This document shows positions 34,975 through 43,765 of a stretch of 50,133 bases of DNA, in pieces (the stretch's first letter is position 1; the number at the start of each line of letters is the position of its first letter). The translations under genes and the position numbers were made by a program. The stretch lies in the NCBI GenBank assembly GCA_947457545.1, contig CANGXD010000014.1:1-50133 (forward strand). The letters are read 5' to 3'. Origin of the DNA: Gemmatimonadaceae bacterium. Lineage in GTDB: Bacteria; Gemmatimonadota; Gemmatimonadetes; Gemmatimonadales; Gemmatimonadaceae. Under the pieces are notes generated by a model, which made no database searches, was not told the origin of the DNA, and saw nothing but the letters and a program-made list of their open reading frames with translations.

Positions 34975-36650
34975 GCTCTCGCCCCCTGCACGGGTGACGA
35001 CATGGGCGTGTTCATGCTCTGCCGGCGCAGCAACGTCGGTCCGCGGCGCGCCTCACCACGACGCAGCAGCATGAGTCCGACGTGCACGGCAAAGACCAGG
35101 TGCCCCAGCGTCATGAGGGCACCGCCAATGGAGCGCAAAAGCAGATACGGTTTGGTGATGTTGACGCTGTCCATGAACGGCTTGCTGCCGTCGAGCATGG
35201 CGAGGCCCTGCAGCCACCCGCCGATGGACAGGCCGACGAAGTAGATCGCGAAGCCCACGATCACCAGCCAGAAATGGGCGCGAATGAGCGTCGACGACGG
35301 CCACTCCCAGTCGAGCACGCGCGGCAGAATGAAGTAGATCGCGCCGAACATCACCATTGAGAAGAACCCGTACAGCCCGAGGTGTGCATGGGCCACGGTA
35401 TAGTGCGTGAAATGCGTGATCGTGTTGACGGTGCGCAGCGACTCGATCGAGCCCTGAATGGAGGCAAGCGTGTACATCATGCCGCCCACCACGATGAAAC
35501 GCAGCGTGGGCGAATAGCGCAGCGCGCCCAGGTGCTTCCACGACGTGCGGTGCTGATTGATGGCGACGGCCAGCACGGGAATGACCATCATCATGCTCTG
35601 CACAATCGACAGCGAAATCACCCATCCCGGCACAGGACCGCCAATGAGATGGTGTCCGCCCACCTGGCTGTAGAAGAAGGCCAGACTCCAGAAGCCGATG
35701 AGCGACAGGTTGTACGAGTGAATCGGCTTGCCGAGGACTTTGGGAATGAAGTAGTAGATGGCGGCCAGGCCGATGGGCGTGAACCAGAGCCCCAGCACGT
35801 TGTGGCCGTACCACCAGTTCATCGCCGCCTGCTGCACTCCGTGATGAAGGCCCGGCCAGTTCGCGACGGTGATGAGAATGGGGAGCCACACCAGCCCCGC
35901 GGCGATGTACCACACCGACACGTACAAATGGTCGACGGTGCGACGCCGCAGCGTGCGCAACAGCGCGACGCCCATGAGCGTACCGCCGATGACCAGCGGC
36001 ACGTCGCAGAACCACGGGAATTCGAGCCACTCGAGCCCCGTGCTGTGGCCCGTCAGGACGGCGACGAGGCCGGCGGTGACCCCCAGGCCCCAGAGGGTGG
36101 CGCCCAACGCAGCGGTCCGCCCACCCACCAGCGGGGTGCGCAGCAGGCGCGGCATGAGCCAGAGCGCGACGCCGAAGGCCGCCAGGCTGCACCAACCGTA
36201 GGCCACCGCATTGAGATGCGCCGGGCGAATGCGCCCAAACGTGAGCCATGCCTCGCTCACGAGCCAATCCGGGAAATGCAGCTTGATGCTGGCCACCAGG
36301 CCGAAGGCGGACGCCACGACCAGCCACAGCGCAGCGAAGCCGATGCTGAGGAGCACGGGCCAGCGTCCCGACTCGTCTTGCGTGGCGCGCTCGTCGGCTT
36401 CTTCGGGAGTGAGCACGGCAAACTCCCCGGTGTGCCCCGTGCGGGTCATCGTGTCCTGCAGCTCGTCCTGCTGCTGCACCGACGCGGCCGCGGGCTCCTC
36501 GATCAGACCGACTTCACGACTGCCGAAAATCACGCGGCTGGCACGGTCCTCGGGACCGAACAACCCCTGCGACATCGACCAGATAAAGACGAACAGCGCG
36601 GCACATGAGACGAGGAACGTCACGGCCAGCAGCCCTGCCCACATACTCAT
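34971..36650 (-). CDS. ccoN: cbb3-type cytochrome c oxidase subunit I with CcoS-like N-terminus
   Basis: 559 residues. The first 48 look like CcoS: one membrane helix (about 5-25), then IWSMSQGLFGPEDRASRVIF, which parallels the W...GQF-D-EGPA-RILFDD pattern of the CcoS assembly factor. An acidic linker (50-95) joins it to a CcoN core. There the low-spin haem ligand His145 (RPAHLNAV), CuB ligands His283 (WWYGHN) and His333/His334 (GGHH), and haem ligands His421/His423 (THYTVAHAHLG) are present. It reduces O2 at low tension while pumping protons. First gene of a five-gene operon; divergent from the nSTAND gene by 126 bp. No FNR-type TTGAT-N4-ATCAA box is seen upstream. Confidence 0.9.
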   Translation of the reverse strand: MSMWAGLLAVTFLVSCAALFVFIWSMSQGLFGPEDRASRVIFGSREVGLIEEPAAASVQQQDELQDTMTRTGHTGEFAVLTPEEADERATQDESGRWPVLLSIGFAALWLVVASAFGLVASIKLHFPDWLVSEAWLTFGRIRPAHLNAVAYGWCSLAAFGVALWLMPRLLRTPLVGGRTAALGATLWGLGVTAGLVAVLTGHSTGLEWLEFPWFCDVPLVIGGTLMGVALLRTLRRRTVDHLYVSVWYIAAGLVWLPILITVANWPGLHHGVQQAAMNWWYGHNVLGLWFTPIGLAAIYYFIPKVLGKPIHSYNLSLIGFWSLAFFYSQVGGHHLIGGPVPGWVISLSIVQSMMMVIPVLAVAINQHRTSWKHLGALRYSPTLRFIVVGGMMYTLASIQGSIESLRTVNTITHFTHYTVAHAHLGLYGFFSMVMFGAIYFILPRVLDWEWPSSTLIRAHFWLVIVGFAIYFVGLSIGGWLQGLAMLDGSKPFMDSVNITKPYLLLRSIGGALMTLGHLVFAVHVGLMLLRRGEARRGPTLLRRQSMNTPMSSPVQGARA

Positions 36651-36776
36651 GATTTACCCACGGAGAAAAGCTAAAAGTATGGACGCCGCACTGGTGGCAA
36701 TGGTTCCAGTGGAATCGGGATCGTGCATCGTTCGATGTGCTCTTGCCCGGTCTGGAATGGCCGGCGAGTATTCAGC

Positions 36777-39700
36777 GTGACCGAGCGCGCTCTTCCATAC
36801 GTTGGCTTCCGGCCGTTCGAGACGGCCGACGCACCCCTGTTCTTTGGTCGTCGCGAGCAGTCGATCGCTCTGGTCGAGCGATTGCGGAGCACACGATGTC
36901 TGCCGGTCATCGGCAGTCGCGGCACCGGCACGTCGTCGCTCGTGTTGGCGGGCCTCATTCCCGCGCTCAATGCCGACGCCGTGGCACAGGGGCGGGACGA
37001 GTGGGTCTGCGTCGTCACCCGTCCCGGCGATACGCCGTTCGACAACTTCTCTCACGCGCTGCTCGCGACCACTGGCGTGGCCAGCGACACGCCGACGCGC
37101 GCAGTCCCGCGTGATGCGGTGGTGCAGTTTGCGGCACGACTGCGCGCCGAAGGGCTGACCGCGCTACGCGAGTGGTACACCGCACGCGCGATCACCAGCA
37201 CTGGACGTCAGCGACCGGTGCTCCTCGTCGCCGATCAGTTTCACGCGCTCTTTGAAAATCAGCGACCGACCCGCCTGCCCCCCGACGATGGGGACATCGA
37301 GTTGGCGGTGCAGCAGCAGCTGGCCGCCGAACGGAGTGCCCGTGAGGCCGAATCGGCCGCGTACGTGGCGCTGCTGCAAGGTGTGGCGAGCGACCCGTCG
37401 CTGCCCATCCATGTCGTGCTCACACTGCACGCCGAAACACTCGCGGCGTGCGCGCAGTATGCGGGGCTGGCCGAGTTGGTGAATGCCCACGGGTATCTGG
37501 TGCCGCGATTGTCTCCGGCGCAGCTCACGGAGGCGATCGAGCAGCCCGCGCTCCGCCTGGGTGGTCGCGTGGCGCCAGCGCTGGTGCAACAGCTGCTCGC
37601 GTTTGCCCATGCGCGCGGCGCCGATTCGCACAGCGAGGTGCTGCCGTACACGCAGCATCTGCTCCGACGCCTCTGGGAACGCGCGTGCGCCGCATCGCCA
37701 GCGGGTGCCGACGGTGTGCCGCCCGAGCTCCTGCTCGATGTGCCGCTTCTCGCGGAGATCGGTGGGGTGGACAACGCCCTGTCGCTCGACATCGAGCGTG
37801 TGGTGGGGAGCTACGATCGAGAGATGGTGTCGCGGGTGTTCAAGCGTCTCACGCAGGTGACGGCCAGCGGGCACCGCGCGCCGCGTGCGGCGCGGTGGCT
37901 CGAGTTGCGCGCGGTGGCCGCAGGAAAGCAGCCCAACGCGCAGGCCCGACTCGCGGCGTTGCTCGAGGCGCTCACGGGTGACGATGCGCAGGTGCTGCGT
38001 CGCGCCGACGATGCGCAGCCGGACAATCCGCGGTATCTGCTGGCCAACGACTGTCTCATTCGGCAATGGCTGGCGCTGCGCACCTGGATGGACGAAGAGC
38101 AGGCACTCGGCGATTGGTACTACGCACTCGCCGATCGGGCGTCGCGTCATGCGCGCGGGGCCGACGTGGAGCTCCTGACGCGCCCGGCGTGGCAGCTTGC
38201 GCAACAACGCCTCAACGGACCGGCGTCGGAAGCGTGGGTGTCCGGACGCTACGACGACAGCGCGGCACCGCTTCGACTGGTGCACCATTTCGTGCAGGTC
38301 AGTCGTGATGCGCGCGTGCGACGGAACACCACGCGCGTCGCTGTTGCCGCGTTGCTCGTCGCAGCGCTCGTGGCGGTGCGTATCGAAGTCGGCATGTCCG
38401 ACAGCACCGTGCGCAAGCAGCAGCTCGAAGCGGTCCTGTCGACGAGTCTGCAGCGGTTCGCGGCAACCGATCCCACCTACGGACAATTGCTCGCCGGTTT
38501 TCTCGGGGTCGAACTGTCGGAAGACTCGCTGCGGGCCTCGGTGCATCGACTCGAAGAACGACCGGCCGCGCTGCTCGAAGTGCCGCAGGTTTGTGCGGTC
38601 GCCATTTTCGACAGCACGCATGTGGTGACAGCGTTCATGAGTGGTGACGTCACGGTGTCGTCGCTGCGCGCGCCGCAACGCGCGGTGGCGGTGGTGCCGC
38701 GCGGTGCGAATGCGCCGGCAGTGGAGTTCGTGTACCGCGCCCGCAATGGGGCGCTGCTCCTCATCGATACCACCGGCACGCTCGAGGCGTACACGCTCTC
38801 CTCGCCTACGGCGACGGCCAGTCGCACGACCCGGCAGCCGCTGCGCTCGCGCGTGCTGCACGCCGCGCGGTCGGCCGACAGCAGTACGATGGTCATGCAC
38901 ACCAGCGACGGACGCTTGTTGCGGTGGCGGGCCGACGCACCAGATCGTGTCGATGTGCTCGTCGATGCCGAGCAGGTTACGGCGTTCGCCTTCTCCCCGC
39001 GGGATGCCGACCGGCTCGTGTACGCCAGCAGTGGCGAGAACGCCGCGGTCGTTGTCGTGACGTCCCTGCAGACGACGCCACAGTTCACGCGCGTGGGCGG
39101 TCTCTCGTCGCGTTCCGTGCAACAGGTGGCGCTCGCAGCCGATGGACGCGTCGTTGCACTCGCGGGCGACGATCTGCTCGAACTCCGCAGCGGCACCGAC
39201 CCACGGATCGTCGCGGACTTTCATGGCACCACGCTCTCGGCGATCAACGACAGCGCGGCGACGGTCGTCGCGGGAACCGTCGACGGGCACGTCGAGCTGC
39301 TGCGTGCGGGGCAGGTGAGCAACCCGACGCGCCTTGCCGACCACGCCGATTTCGTGAGCGCCATCGAGACGGGTACTGCCGGTTATGCTCTGTCGACCGC
39401 GGCCGATCACGCCATGCTGTACACGTCGCTGGCCGATCCGTCGGAGCAGTACGCGCTCGATGGGCACCGCGGTGTCGTGCGCACCGGCCGTACTGCCAGT
39501 GGCTACGGCTTGCTCGCGACCATCGACGAGGACCACCGCCTGCGCGTGTGGCAGCCGGCGCCGTGGCGCCGTCGCTATCTGCTCAATGCGACGCGCAGCA
39601 GCAGCCCCGCCTGGTTCATCAGTCGGTTCGGCGATCGCGTGGTCACCACGCAGCACGATTCGTTGGTCGTCGAGCAGGACGGACGCGTGCGCATGGTCAC

Positions 39701-40811
39701 CGCGTTGCCGGCGCCATCAACGCGCGTGCTGGCGCTCTCGCCGGCCGGCACGACGGCCATTCTCGGCGCCGATGACGGCTCGCGTTGGTGGTGGCACGAA
39801 CGCGCAGGCTCGGCGACGGCTTCTGCGGACTCGCTGACGGCATTACGCCCCGCGTTCGGGGCCCTCGGCATGGACTTCAGCACCGACGGCGCCATCCTCA
39901 TGAGCGTCCACGCCGATTCCACGGTGTCGGTCCTTGACGGTAACAGCGGTGCCTCGCGGACTGCACAGGCGTGGGGAGCGGTGCGCGTGCCGACAGCACC
40001 GCGACTCGACAGCGCCGGGGCGCAGGTGGCGTATGTCGATTCGACCGGCGTGCAGGTGCGCACCGTCGCCACCGCGCGACTGGTACGCCGCTTCCCGCGT
40101 CGTGTGAACGCGAACACCGTGTACCACGCGCTTTTCCCCAGCGGCAAGCGGGTGCTCTGGATGGATGACGACGGGCGCGTGTTCGTGCGTGATCTCGCAT
40201 CCACGCGCGATACGCTGGTCACGCGCGCGGCGTTTACCGGCGCGCCGCGGACCACGATGACATCGTTCGCCACACGTCGCGACGAGTACGTCTTTGCCTA
40301 CGTGACCGACCGCGGCGGACTCTTTCTACTCGAGGTGCTCCCCACCTCGATGCGTCAGGTGGCGCTGCCCATGCGCCTGTCGAGCAAGGATGCGGTGCGC
40401 CATGTCGCGTTCGACTCCAGCGGGCTGCGCATCGTGGCCACGACGGAGTTCGGGAGCGTATACCTGTGGGAACTGTGGTGGGACAGCAGCGCCGAAATGA
40501 TGCGCGCGCGCGCCGTCATGCAGCGAGAGCACGCCCCGCGCGTGCGCCGGTCGTCGGCGGTGCAGCTGGCGGCGTCGGTCTTCTCCGAAGACGGCACGCG
40601 GCTGCATTCGGTCATGGCACTGCCGGGCGAGCTCTCGCGACAGCGCACATGGGAGCTCGACGCCAATCTCATTCGCCGGCGCGCGGACTCGTGGAAGACA
40701 CGCTGCGTGGATTTCCGCTCGCTGTTTCGCGAAGCGTCGCGGGAGTTCGAGCGAGAGAGCGCAAGCTGCGTGTTCAACCCGGCGACGACGCCGACGACGC
40801 CGCGGCCCTGA
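36777..40811 (+). CDS. nSTAND-type NTPase-like membrane protein with WD40-like propeller
   Basis: 1344 residues from GTG 36777 (GTG 36723 and ATG 36735 are earlier alternatives). It opens with LPYVGFRPFETADAPLFFGRREQ, the nSTAND1 signature. The P-loop reads GSRGTGTSS (46-54), with Thr52 where Walker A needs Lys. The Walker B region reads LLVADQFHALF, with His156-Ala157 where the family has Glu-Glu; Asp153 remains. A winged-helix-like segment follows, then one membrane helix (about 520-540), then roughly 750 residues of degenerate WD40-like propeller repeats with many DG and SRG turns. The N-part would be cytoplasmic and the propeller periplasmic if the helix is inserted simply. Nucleotide hydrolysis is doubtful; binding or scaffold function is likely. 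Not an obvious part of the oxidase operon. Confidence 0.82.
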   Translation: MTERALPYVGFRPFETADAPLFFGRREQSIALVERLRSTRCLPVIGSRGTGTSSLVLAGLIPALNADAVAQGRDEWVCVVTRPGDTPFDNFSHALLATTGVASDTPTRAVPRDAVVQFAARLRAEGLTALREWYTARAITSTGRQRPVLLVADQFHALFENQRPTRLPPDDGDIELAVQQQLAAERSAREAESAAYVALLQGVASDPSLPIHVVLTLHAETLAACAQYAGLAELVNAHGYLVPRLSPAQLTEAIEQPALRLGGRVAPALVQQLLAFAHARGADSHSEVLPYTQHLLRRLWERACAASPAGADGVPPELLLDVPLLAEIGGVDNALSLDIERVVGSYDREMVSRVFKRLTQVTASGHRAPRAARWLELRAVAAGKQPNAQARLAALLEALTGDDAQVLRRADDAQPDNPRYLLANDCLIRQWLALRTWMDEEQALGDWYYALADRASRHARGADVELLTRPAWQLAQQRLNGPASEAWVSGRYDDSAAPLRLVHHFVQVSRDARVRRNTTRVAVAALLVAALVAVRIEVGMSDSTVRKQQLEAVLSTSLQRFAATDPTYGQLLAGFLGVELSEDSLRASVHRLEERPAALLEVPQVCAVAIFDSTHVVTAFMSGDVTVSSLRAPQRAVAVVPRGANAPAVEFVYRARNGALLLIDTTGTLEAYTLSSPTATASRTTRQPLRSRVLHAARSADSSTMVMHTSDGRLLRWRADAPDRVDVLVDAEQVTAFAFSPRDADRLVYASSGENAAVVVVTSLQTTPQFTRVGGLSSRSVQQVALAADGRVVALAGDDLLELRSGTDPRIVADFHGTTLSAINDSAATVVAGTVDGHVELLRAGQVSNPTRLADHADFVSAIETGTAGYALSTAADHAMLYTSLADPSEQYALDGHRGVVRTGRTASGYGLLATIDEDHRLRVWQPAPWRRRYLLNATRSSSPAWFISRFGDRVVTTQHDSLVVEQDGRVRMVTALPAPSTRVLALSPAGTTAILGADDGSRWWWHERAGSATASADSLTALRPAFGALGMDFSTDGAILMSVHADSTVSVLDGNSGASRTAQAWGAVRVPTAPRLDSAGAQVAYVDSTGVQVRTVATARLVRRFPRRVNANTVYHALFPSGKRVLWMDDDGRVFVRDLASTRDTLVTRAAFTGAPRTTMTSFATRRDEYVFAYVTDRGGLFLLEVLPTSMRQVALPMRLSSKDAVRHVAFDSSGLRIVATTEFGSVYLWELWWDSSAEMMRARAVMQREHAPRVRRSSAVQLAASVFSEDGTRLHSVMALPGELSRQRTWELDANLIRRRADSWKTRCVDFRSLFREASREFERESASCVFNPATTPTTPRP

Positions 40812-40829
40812 CTACTGCGTCCTCCTCGC

Positions 40830-41040
40830 TGAGAGCTCAGTACTCAGCGTGAGACGAAGCAGTGAGAGTCGAGAGCTGAGTTCTGGATAGGCGTGAGAGT
40901 TCAGCAACGCAGAAGCGAGAAGCGAGCACAACCGCCACCGCGGGTCCTCGCTTCTCGCTTCTGCGTTGCTGAACTCTCACGCCTATCCGGGCTCGCCTCT
41001 CGCCGACTGAACTCTCAGTCTCAACTCTCAAACTCACGTC
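40830..41040. repeat. Family 2 inverted repeat, copy 2c, with a 42-bp perfect stem
   Basis: Arms at 40885-40926 and 40947-40988 are exact reverse complements over 42 bp, with a 20-nt loop (40927-40946). They start GGATAGGCGTGAGAGTTCAG. Flanks carry degenerate GAGAGCTCAG / GAACTCTCAG elements. It lies between the nSTAND stop (40811) and the LacI stop (41041), two convergent genes. This is the most perfect copy and so probably the youngest or most recently corrected. Confidence 0.95.
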
Positions 41041-42075
41041 TCACGTGGCGGCTTCCATCATTTTGTGGGCGGCTCCACAACTCGACCGGATCACCAACTG
41101 CGCCGGCAGGATTTCATGATTCGCCGGGACCGCGGTTCCTCCCGCGCGCAATGTTTCGATGAGGCGCAGGGCGGCGCGCTCGCCGAGGGCGAAGATGGGC
41201 ATGCGGACCGTCGTGAGCGGCGGCGAGAGAAAGCGCGTCATCGGGATGTCGTCAAAGCCCGTCACGGCGATGTCGTCGGGGACCCGGAGGTCGGCGTCCT
41301 TGACGGCCGAAATGGCGCCGATGGCCATCGTATCGTTGGCCGCGAAGATGGCGTCGGGGCGGGCGCCGCTCTGCAGCAGTTGCGTGACGACGTCGTAGGC
41401 CGTGTCCATGCGGAACTCCCCTGAGACTTCGGTGAGTTCGCAGTCGTCGTACCAGTTCGCCACTTCGCGTACGGCATGCAGGCGTTCGCCGGCGTCTACG
41501 TTGCCAGCCGGTCCGCGCAAAAAGACGACTTTGCGATGGCCGAGCGACAACAGGTGCTTCATCATCGCGGCGGCGCCCTGGAAGTTGTTCACCGAGAGCG
41601 CGGCGAAGGCGCCCACGTCGCTGCCGGCGCCAACGAGTACGGTGGGATAGCGTTCGGCGACTTCCGCGAGGGTGGCCCGGGCGGCGACCGACGGTGAAAC
41701 CGCCAGAAACCCGTCGACCCGTCCGCGCATGTTGCTCACGGCGGCCGAAATTTCATTGGCCTCGCGTCGGGCACTGGTGACGAGCGTCAGGAAGCCGTGC
41801 TTCTTGGCGGTCTCATCGATACCGCGGATGAACTCGGAGAAGAACTCGCCGTAGAGCTCGGGGAGCAGGACGCCGAGGGTGCGCGTGCGGCGCACCACGA
41901 CGGTGCGGGTTCCGCCGTGCGGCGCGTAGCCCATTTTGTCGACCACCGAGCGCACGCGGTCGCGCGTGTCGTCGGTAACGCGCGCGGCGTCGTTGAGGAC
42001 CCGGGACACGGTGGCGATGGACACACCGGCCGCTTTGGCCACGTCGCGAATGGTGGGCGTAGGGCGACTGCTCAC
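41041..42075 (-). CDS. LacI-family transcriptional regulator
   Basis: 344 residues from GTG 42075. Typical LacI helix-turn-helix: PTIRDVAKAAGVSIATVSRVLND (about 7-29), hinge region up to YAPHGG, then a periplasmic-binding-protein-like effector domain (RTRTLGVLLPELYGEFFSEFIRGI..., DAIFAANDTMAIGAISAV, VTGFDDIPMTRFLSPPLTTVRMP). The effector is probably a sugar; no sugar gene is adjacent. The palindrome TGTAACGCGTTACA at 42167-42180 upstream suggests autoregulation. It reads in the same direction as, and 131 bp after, the TlpA-type gene. Confidence 0.9.
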   Translation of the reverse strand: MSSRPTPTIRDVAKAAGVSIATVSRVLNDAARVTDDTRDRVRSVVDKMGYAPHGGTRTVVVRRTRTLGVLLPELYGEFFSEFIRGIDETAKKHGFLTLVTSARREANEISAAVSNMRGRVDGFLAVSPSVAARATLAEVAERYPTVLVGAGSDVGAFAALSVNNFQGAAAMMKHLLSLGHRKVVFLRGPAGNVDAGERLHAVREVANWYDDCELTEVSGEFRMDTAYDVVTQLLQSGARPDAIFAANDTMAIGAISAVKDADLRVPDDIAVTGFDDIPMTRFLSPPLTTVRMPIFALGERAALRLIETLRAGGTAVPANHEILPAQLVIRSSCGAAHKMMEAAT

Positions 42076-42166
42076 GCGAAAGCTCGATGTTTGAGGCGGG
42101 AAACGACAGCCGCGTCGCAGACAGCGACGCGGCGGGTTCGGACCGGCTTTCCAAGTACAGGGTGAA

Positions 42167-42180
42167 TGTAACGCGTTACA
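42167..42180. promoter_or_regulatory. LacI-type operator
   Basis: TGTAACGCGTTACA is a perfect 14-bp palindrome with the central CG and TGTAA/TTACA half sites typical of LacI-family operators. It is 91 bp before the LacI start and 26 bp beyond the stop of the TlpA-type gene. Autoregulation is the simplest reading. Confidence 0.75.
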
Positions 42181-42206
42181 GTCGATCCTGCACGATTGGT
42201 GCGCTG

Positions 42207-42707
42207 TTACATGGCCTTCTTGATGGCCGCGTCGAGGTTCTGGGTGCCGCCCACGCCGGTGTAGACGATCTTGCCGGTCTTGTCGACGACAACCACGTAG
42301 GAGGTCGCCGGCACGTCGTAGGCGCCGCTCACCGTGCCTTTGCGATCGTACAGCAGCTCACCAGGCAGCTTGTTGGCCGCCTGCCACGCTTTCACCCGCT
42401 CCACCGACTGGTTCACCGACACCGCCACCGTGACGAAGCGGACGGTGGTGCCGTACTTCGTGTGCGCCGCGCGCACCGATGGCTCGAGCTGCTTGCAGTT
42501 GCCACACCAGGTGGCCCAGAACTCCACCACCGTGGGCTGCTTGCCAAGGAAGCTGCCGAGATCGACGGTCTGGCCGGTCAGCGTTTCGAGGGGACCGCCC
42601 GGGGCTTTTTCGCCGACGGCGATGCCCAGGTCCTGCGCGAGCGCGGGCGCGGCGGTCAGCGCGATGGCCGCGACGGCGACGCGGGCGTGCTGGAGGAGAC
42701 GGGTCAT
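42207..42707 (-). CDS. Secreted TlpA/ResA-like thioredoxin
   Basis: 166 residues from ATG 42707, giving a signal peptide ending APALA-QD; GTG 42743 would add 12. It has a thioredoxin fold with FWATWCGNCKQLEP (Cys68, Cys71), VNQSVERVKAWQAANKLPGELLYDRKG and a cis-Pro strand in DVPATSYVVVVDKTG. Such proteins reduce or oxidise thiols in the periplasm, often for cytochrome c maturation. It lies after the CcdA-like gene on the same strand, separated by repeat 1d, and the two probably form an electron-transfer pair. Confidence 0.86.
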   Translation of the reverse strand: MTRLLQHARVAVAAIALTAAPALAQDLGIAVGEKAPGGPLETLTGQTVDLGSFLGKQPTVVEFWATWCGNCKQLEPSVRAAHTKYGTTVRFVTVAVSVNQSVERVKAWQAANKLPGELLYDRKGTVSGAYDVPATSYVVVVDKTGKIVYTGVGGTQNLDAAIKKAM

Positions 42708-42750
42708 GAGATGGTTCAAGGGTGCACTGAACGGGTTGGACACAGAAAAC

Positions 42751-42958
42751 GGATGTTTGGTCCGTCGGTCTACCAGCGACGGATCTAGCCCTCAGGGGGA
42801 AGAACGCAAGAGCACAGGGAGTAGCGCGGTACCATCCACTGAAAAACGTCAACGGCAGTTGCGGTTTTGTGGACGGCACCGCGCTTCCTCCTTTCCCCTT
42901 GCTTTCTTTTTCCTGAGGGCTCGATCCGTCGTTCGTGGACCGCCGGACCAACCGTCCG
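42751..42958. repeat. Family 1 long inverted repeat, copy 1d
   Basis: A diverged copy: outer ends GGATGTTTGGTCCG and CGGACCAACCGTCC, inner CGGATCTAGCCCTCAGGGGG with GAGGGCTCGATCCG on the right, and AGCGCGGTACCATCCACTGA against GTGGACGGCACCGCGCTTCC. Outer-end substitutions in one arm are matched in the other. It ends 18 bp before the CcdA stop (42977) and lies upstream of the TlpA-type gene. Confidence 0.85.
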
Positions 42959-42976
42959 CAGTCCACTCAAAGCAGA

Positions 42977-43720
42977 TCAAAAATAGACCTGCCCCATCTT
43001 CACCAAGTAGTACTCGGCCATGCCGATCATCACGAAGGCGAAGCCCTTTTTTACTGTCAGCATCCACGCACCAGCGCGTGGTAGTCGCGACAGTGTCCCG
43101 GCAGATACCCCAACCAGCACCAAAAGGGTGCACATGCCGAGGGAGAAGGTGAAGAGGTAGGTAAAGCCGAGGAGCGCCGACTTGGTGGTGGACACCCACG
43201 TGAGGACCGCGGCCATGACCGGCGCGGAACAGGGGGCGGCGACCAATCCGGAGGCGGCGCCCATGATCAGGGCGCCGGCGGCGCGTCCACCCGTCCCGGC
43301 GTTCGCGGCGCGCTGCATGATGGCCGACGGCACGCGCACCGGAATGACATCGAGCATGGAGAGCCCCGCGAGCATGAGCAGGTTGGCCATGACGAAGAAC
43401 GCCCACGGGTTTGCCGACACCGTCCCGAACATCGTGCCGGTGAGCCCCGCCAGTAGTCCGAGCCCGGCGTAGACGCTCGCCAGCCCGGCGACGTAGAGAA
43501 TGGAAAGTCCGAGCGGACGCCACCGTGATACTATAGTGGCGCCAGACTGTTCCGATGATGACTGACCGCCGACGATTGCGGCGGTAATCGGGATCATCGG
43601 GTACACGCAGGGCGTGAGGCTCGTGAGCACTCCCGCACCGAACAGGAACGGGAGCGCCGCGGCCGGATTGCCGGAGAGCTGGGCCGACAAGTCGGAGATC
43701 TGGAGCAGGAGGGCAGGCAT
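42977..43720 (-). CDS. CcdA/DsbD-type transmembrane thiol reductase
   Basis: 247 residues with about six to seven hydrophobic segments. The two redox cysteines are in LTPCVYPMIP (Cys38) and AAPCSAPVMAAVL (Cys164), the paired positions of the DsbD-beta/CcdA core. It moves electrons from cytoplasmic thioredoxin across the membrane, here presumably to the secreted TlpA-type protein encoded downstream. The first methionine at 43720 gives a short periplasmic start. It precedes the family 1 repeat, and family 3 copies lie in its leader. Confidence 0.9.
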   Translation of the reverse strand: MPALLLQISDLSAQLSGNPAAALPFLFGAGVLTSLTPCVYPMIPITAAIVGGQSSSEQSGATIVSRWRPLGLSILYVAGLASVYAGLGLLAGLTGTMFGTVSANPWAFFVMANLLMLAGLSMLDVIPVRVPSAIMQRAANAGTGGRAAGALIMGAASGLVAAPCSAPVMAAVLTWVSTTKSALLGFTYLFTFSLGMCTLLVLVGVSAGTLSRLPRAGAWMLTVKKGFAFVMIGMAEYYLVKMGQVYF

Positions 43721-43765
43721 TGCCCTTCATACGGGCGTAGGGGCGGGAGCGTTCCCGACAAGTCG

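Noticed and set aside
36651-36776. FNR/ANR box controlling the cbb3 operon
   Set aside because: No TTGAT-N4-ATCAA-like site could be found; only a poor TTGCCA / TACTTT pair with short spacing.
37164-39656. 830-codon minus-strand frame opposite the nSTAND gene
   Set aside because: Arg/His-rich shadow with no domain; the plus strand carries the nSTAND signature and propeller.
36777-40811. Defence-type STAND (Avs-like) system
   Set aside because: No effector domain, no defence neighbours, and the nucleotide site is degenerate.
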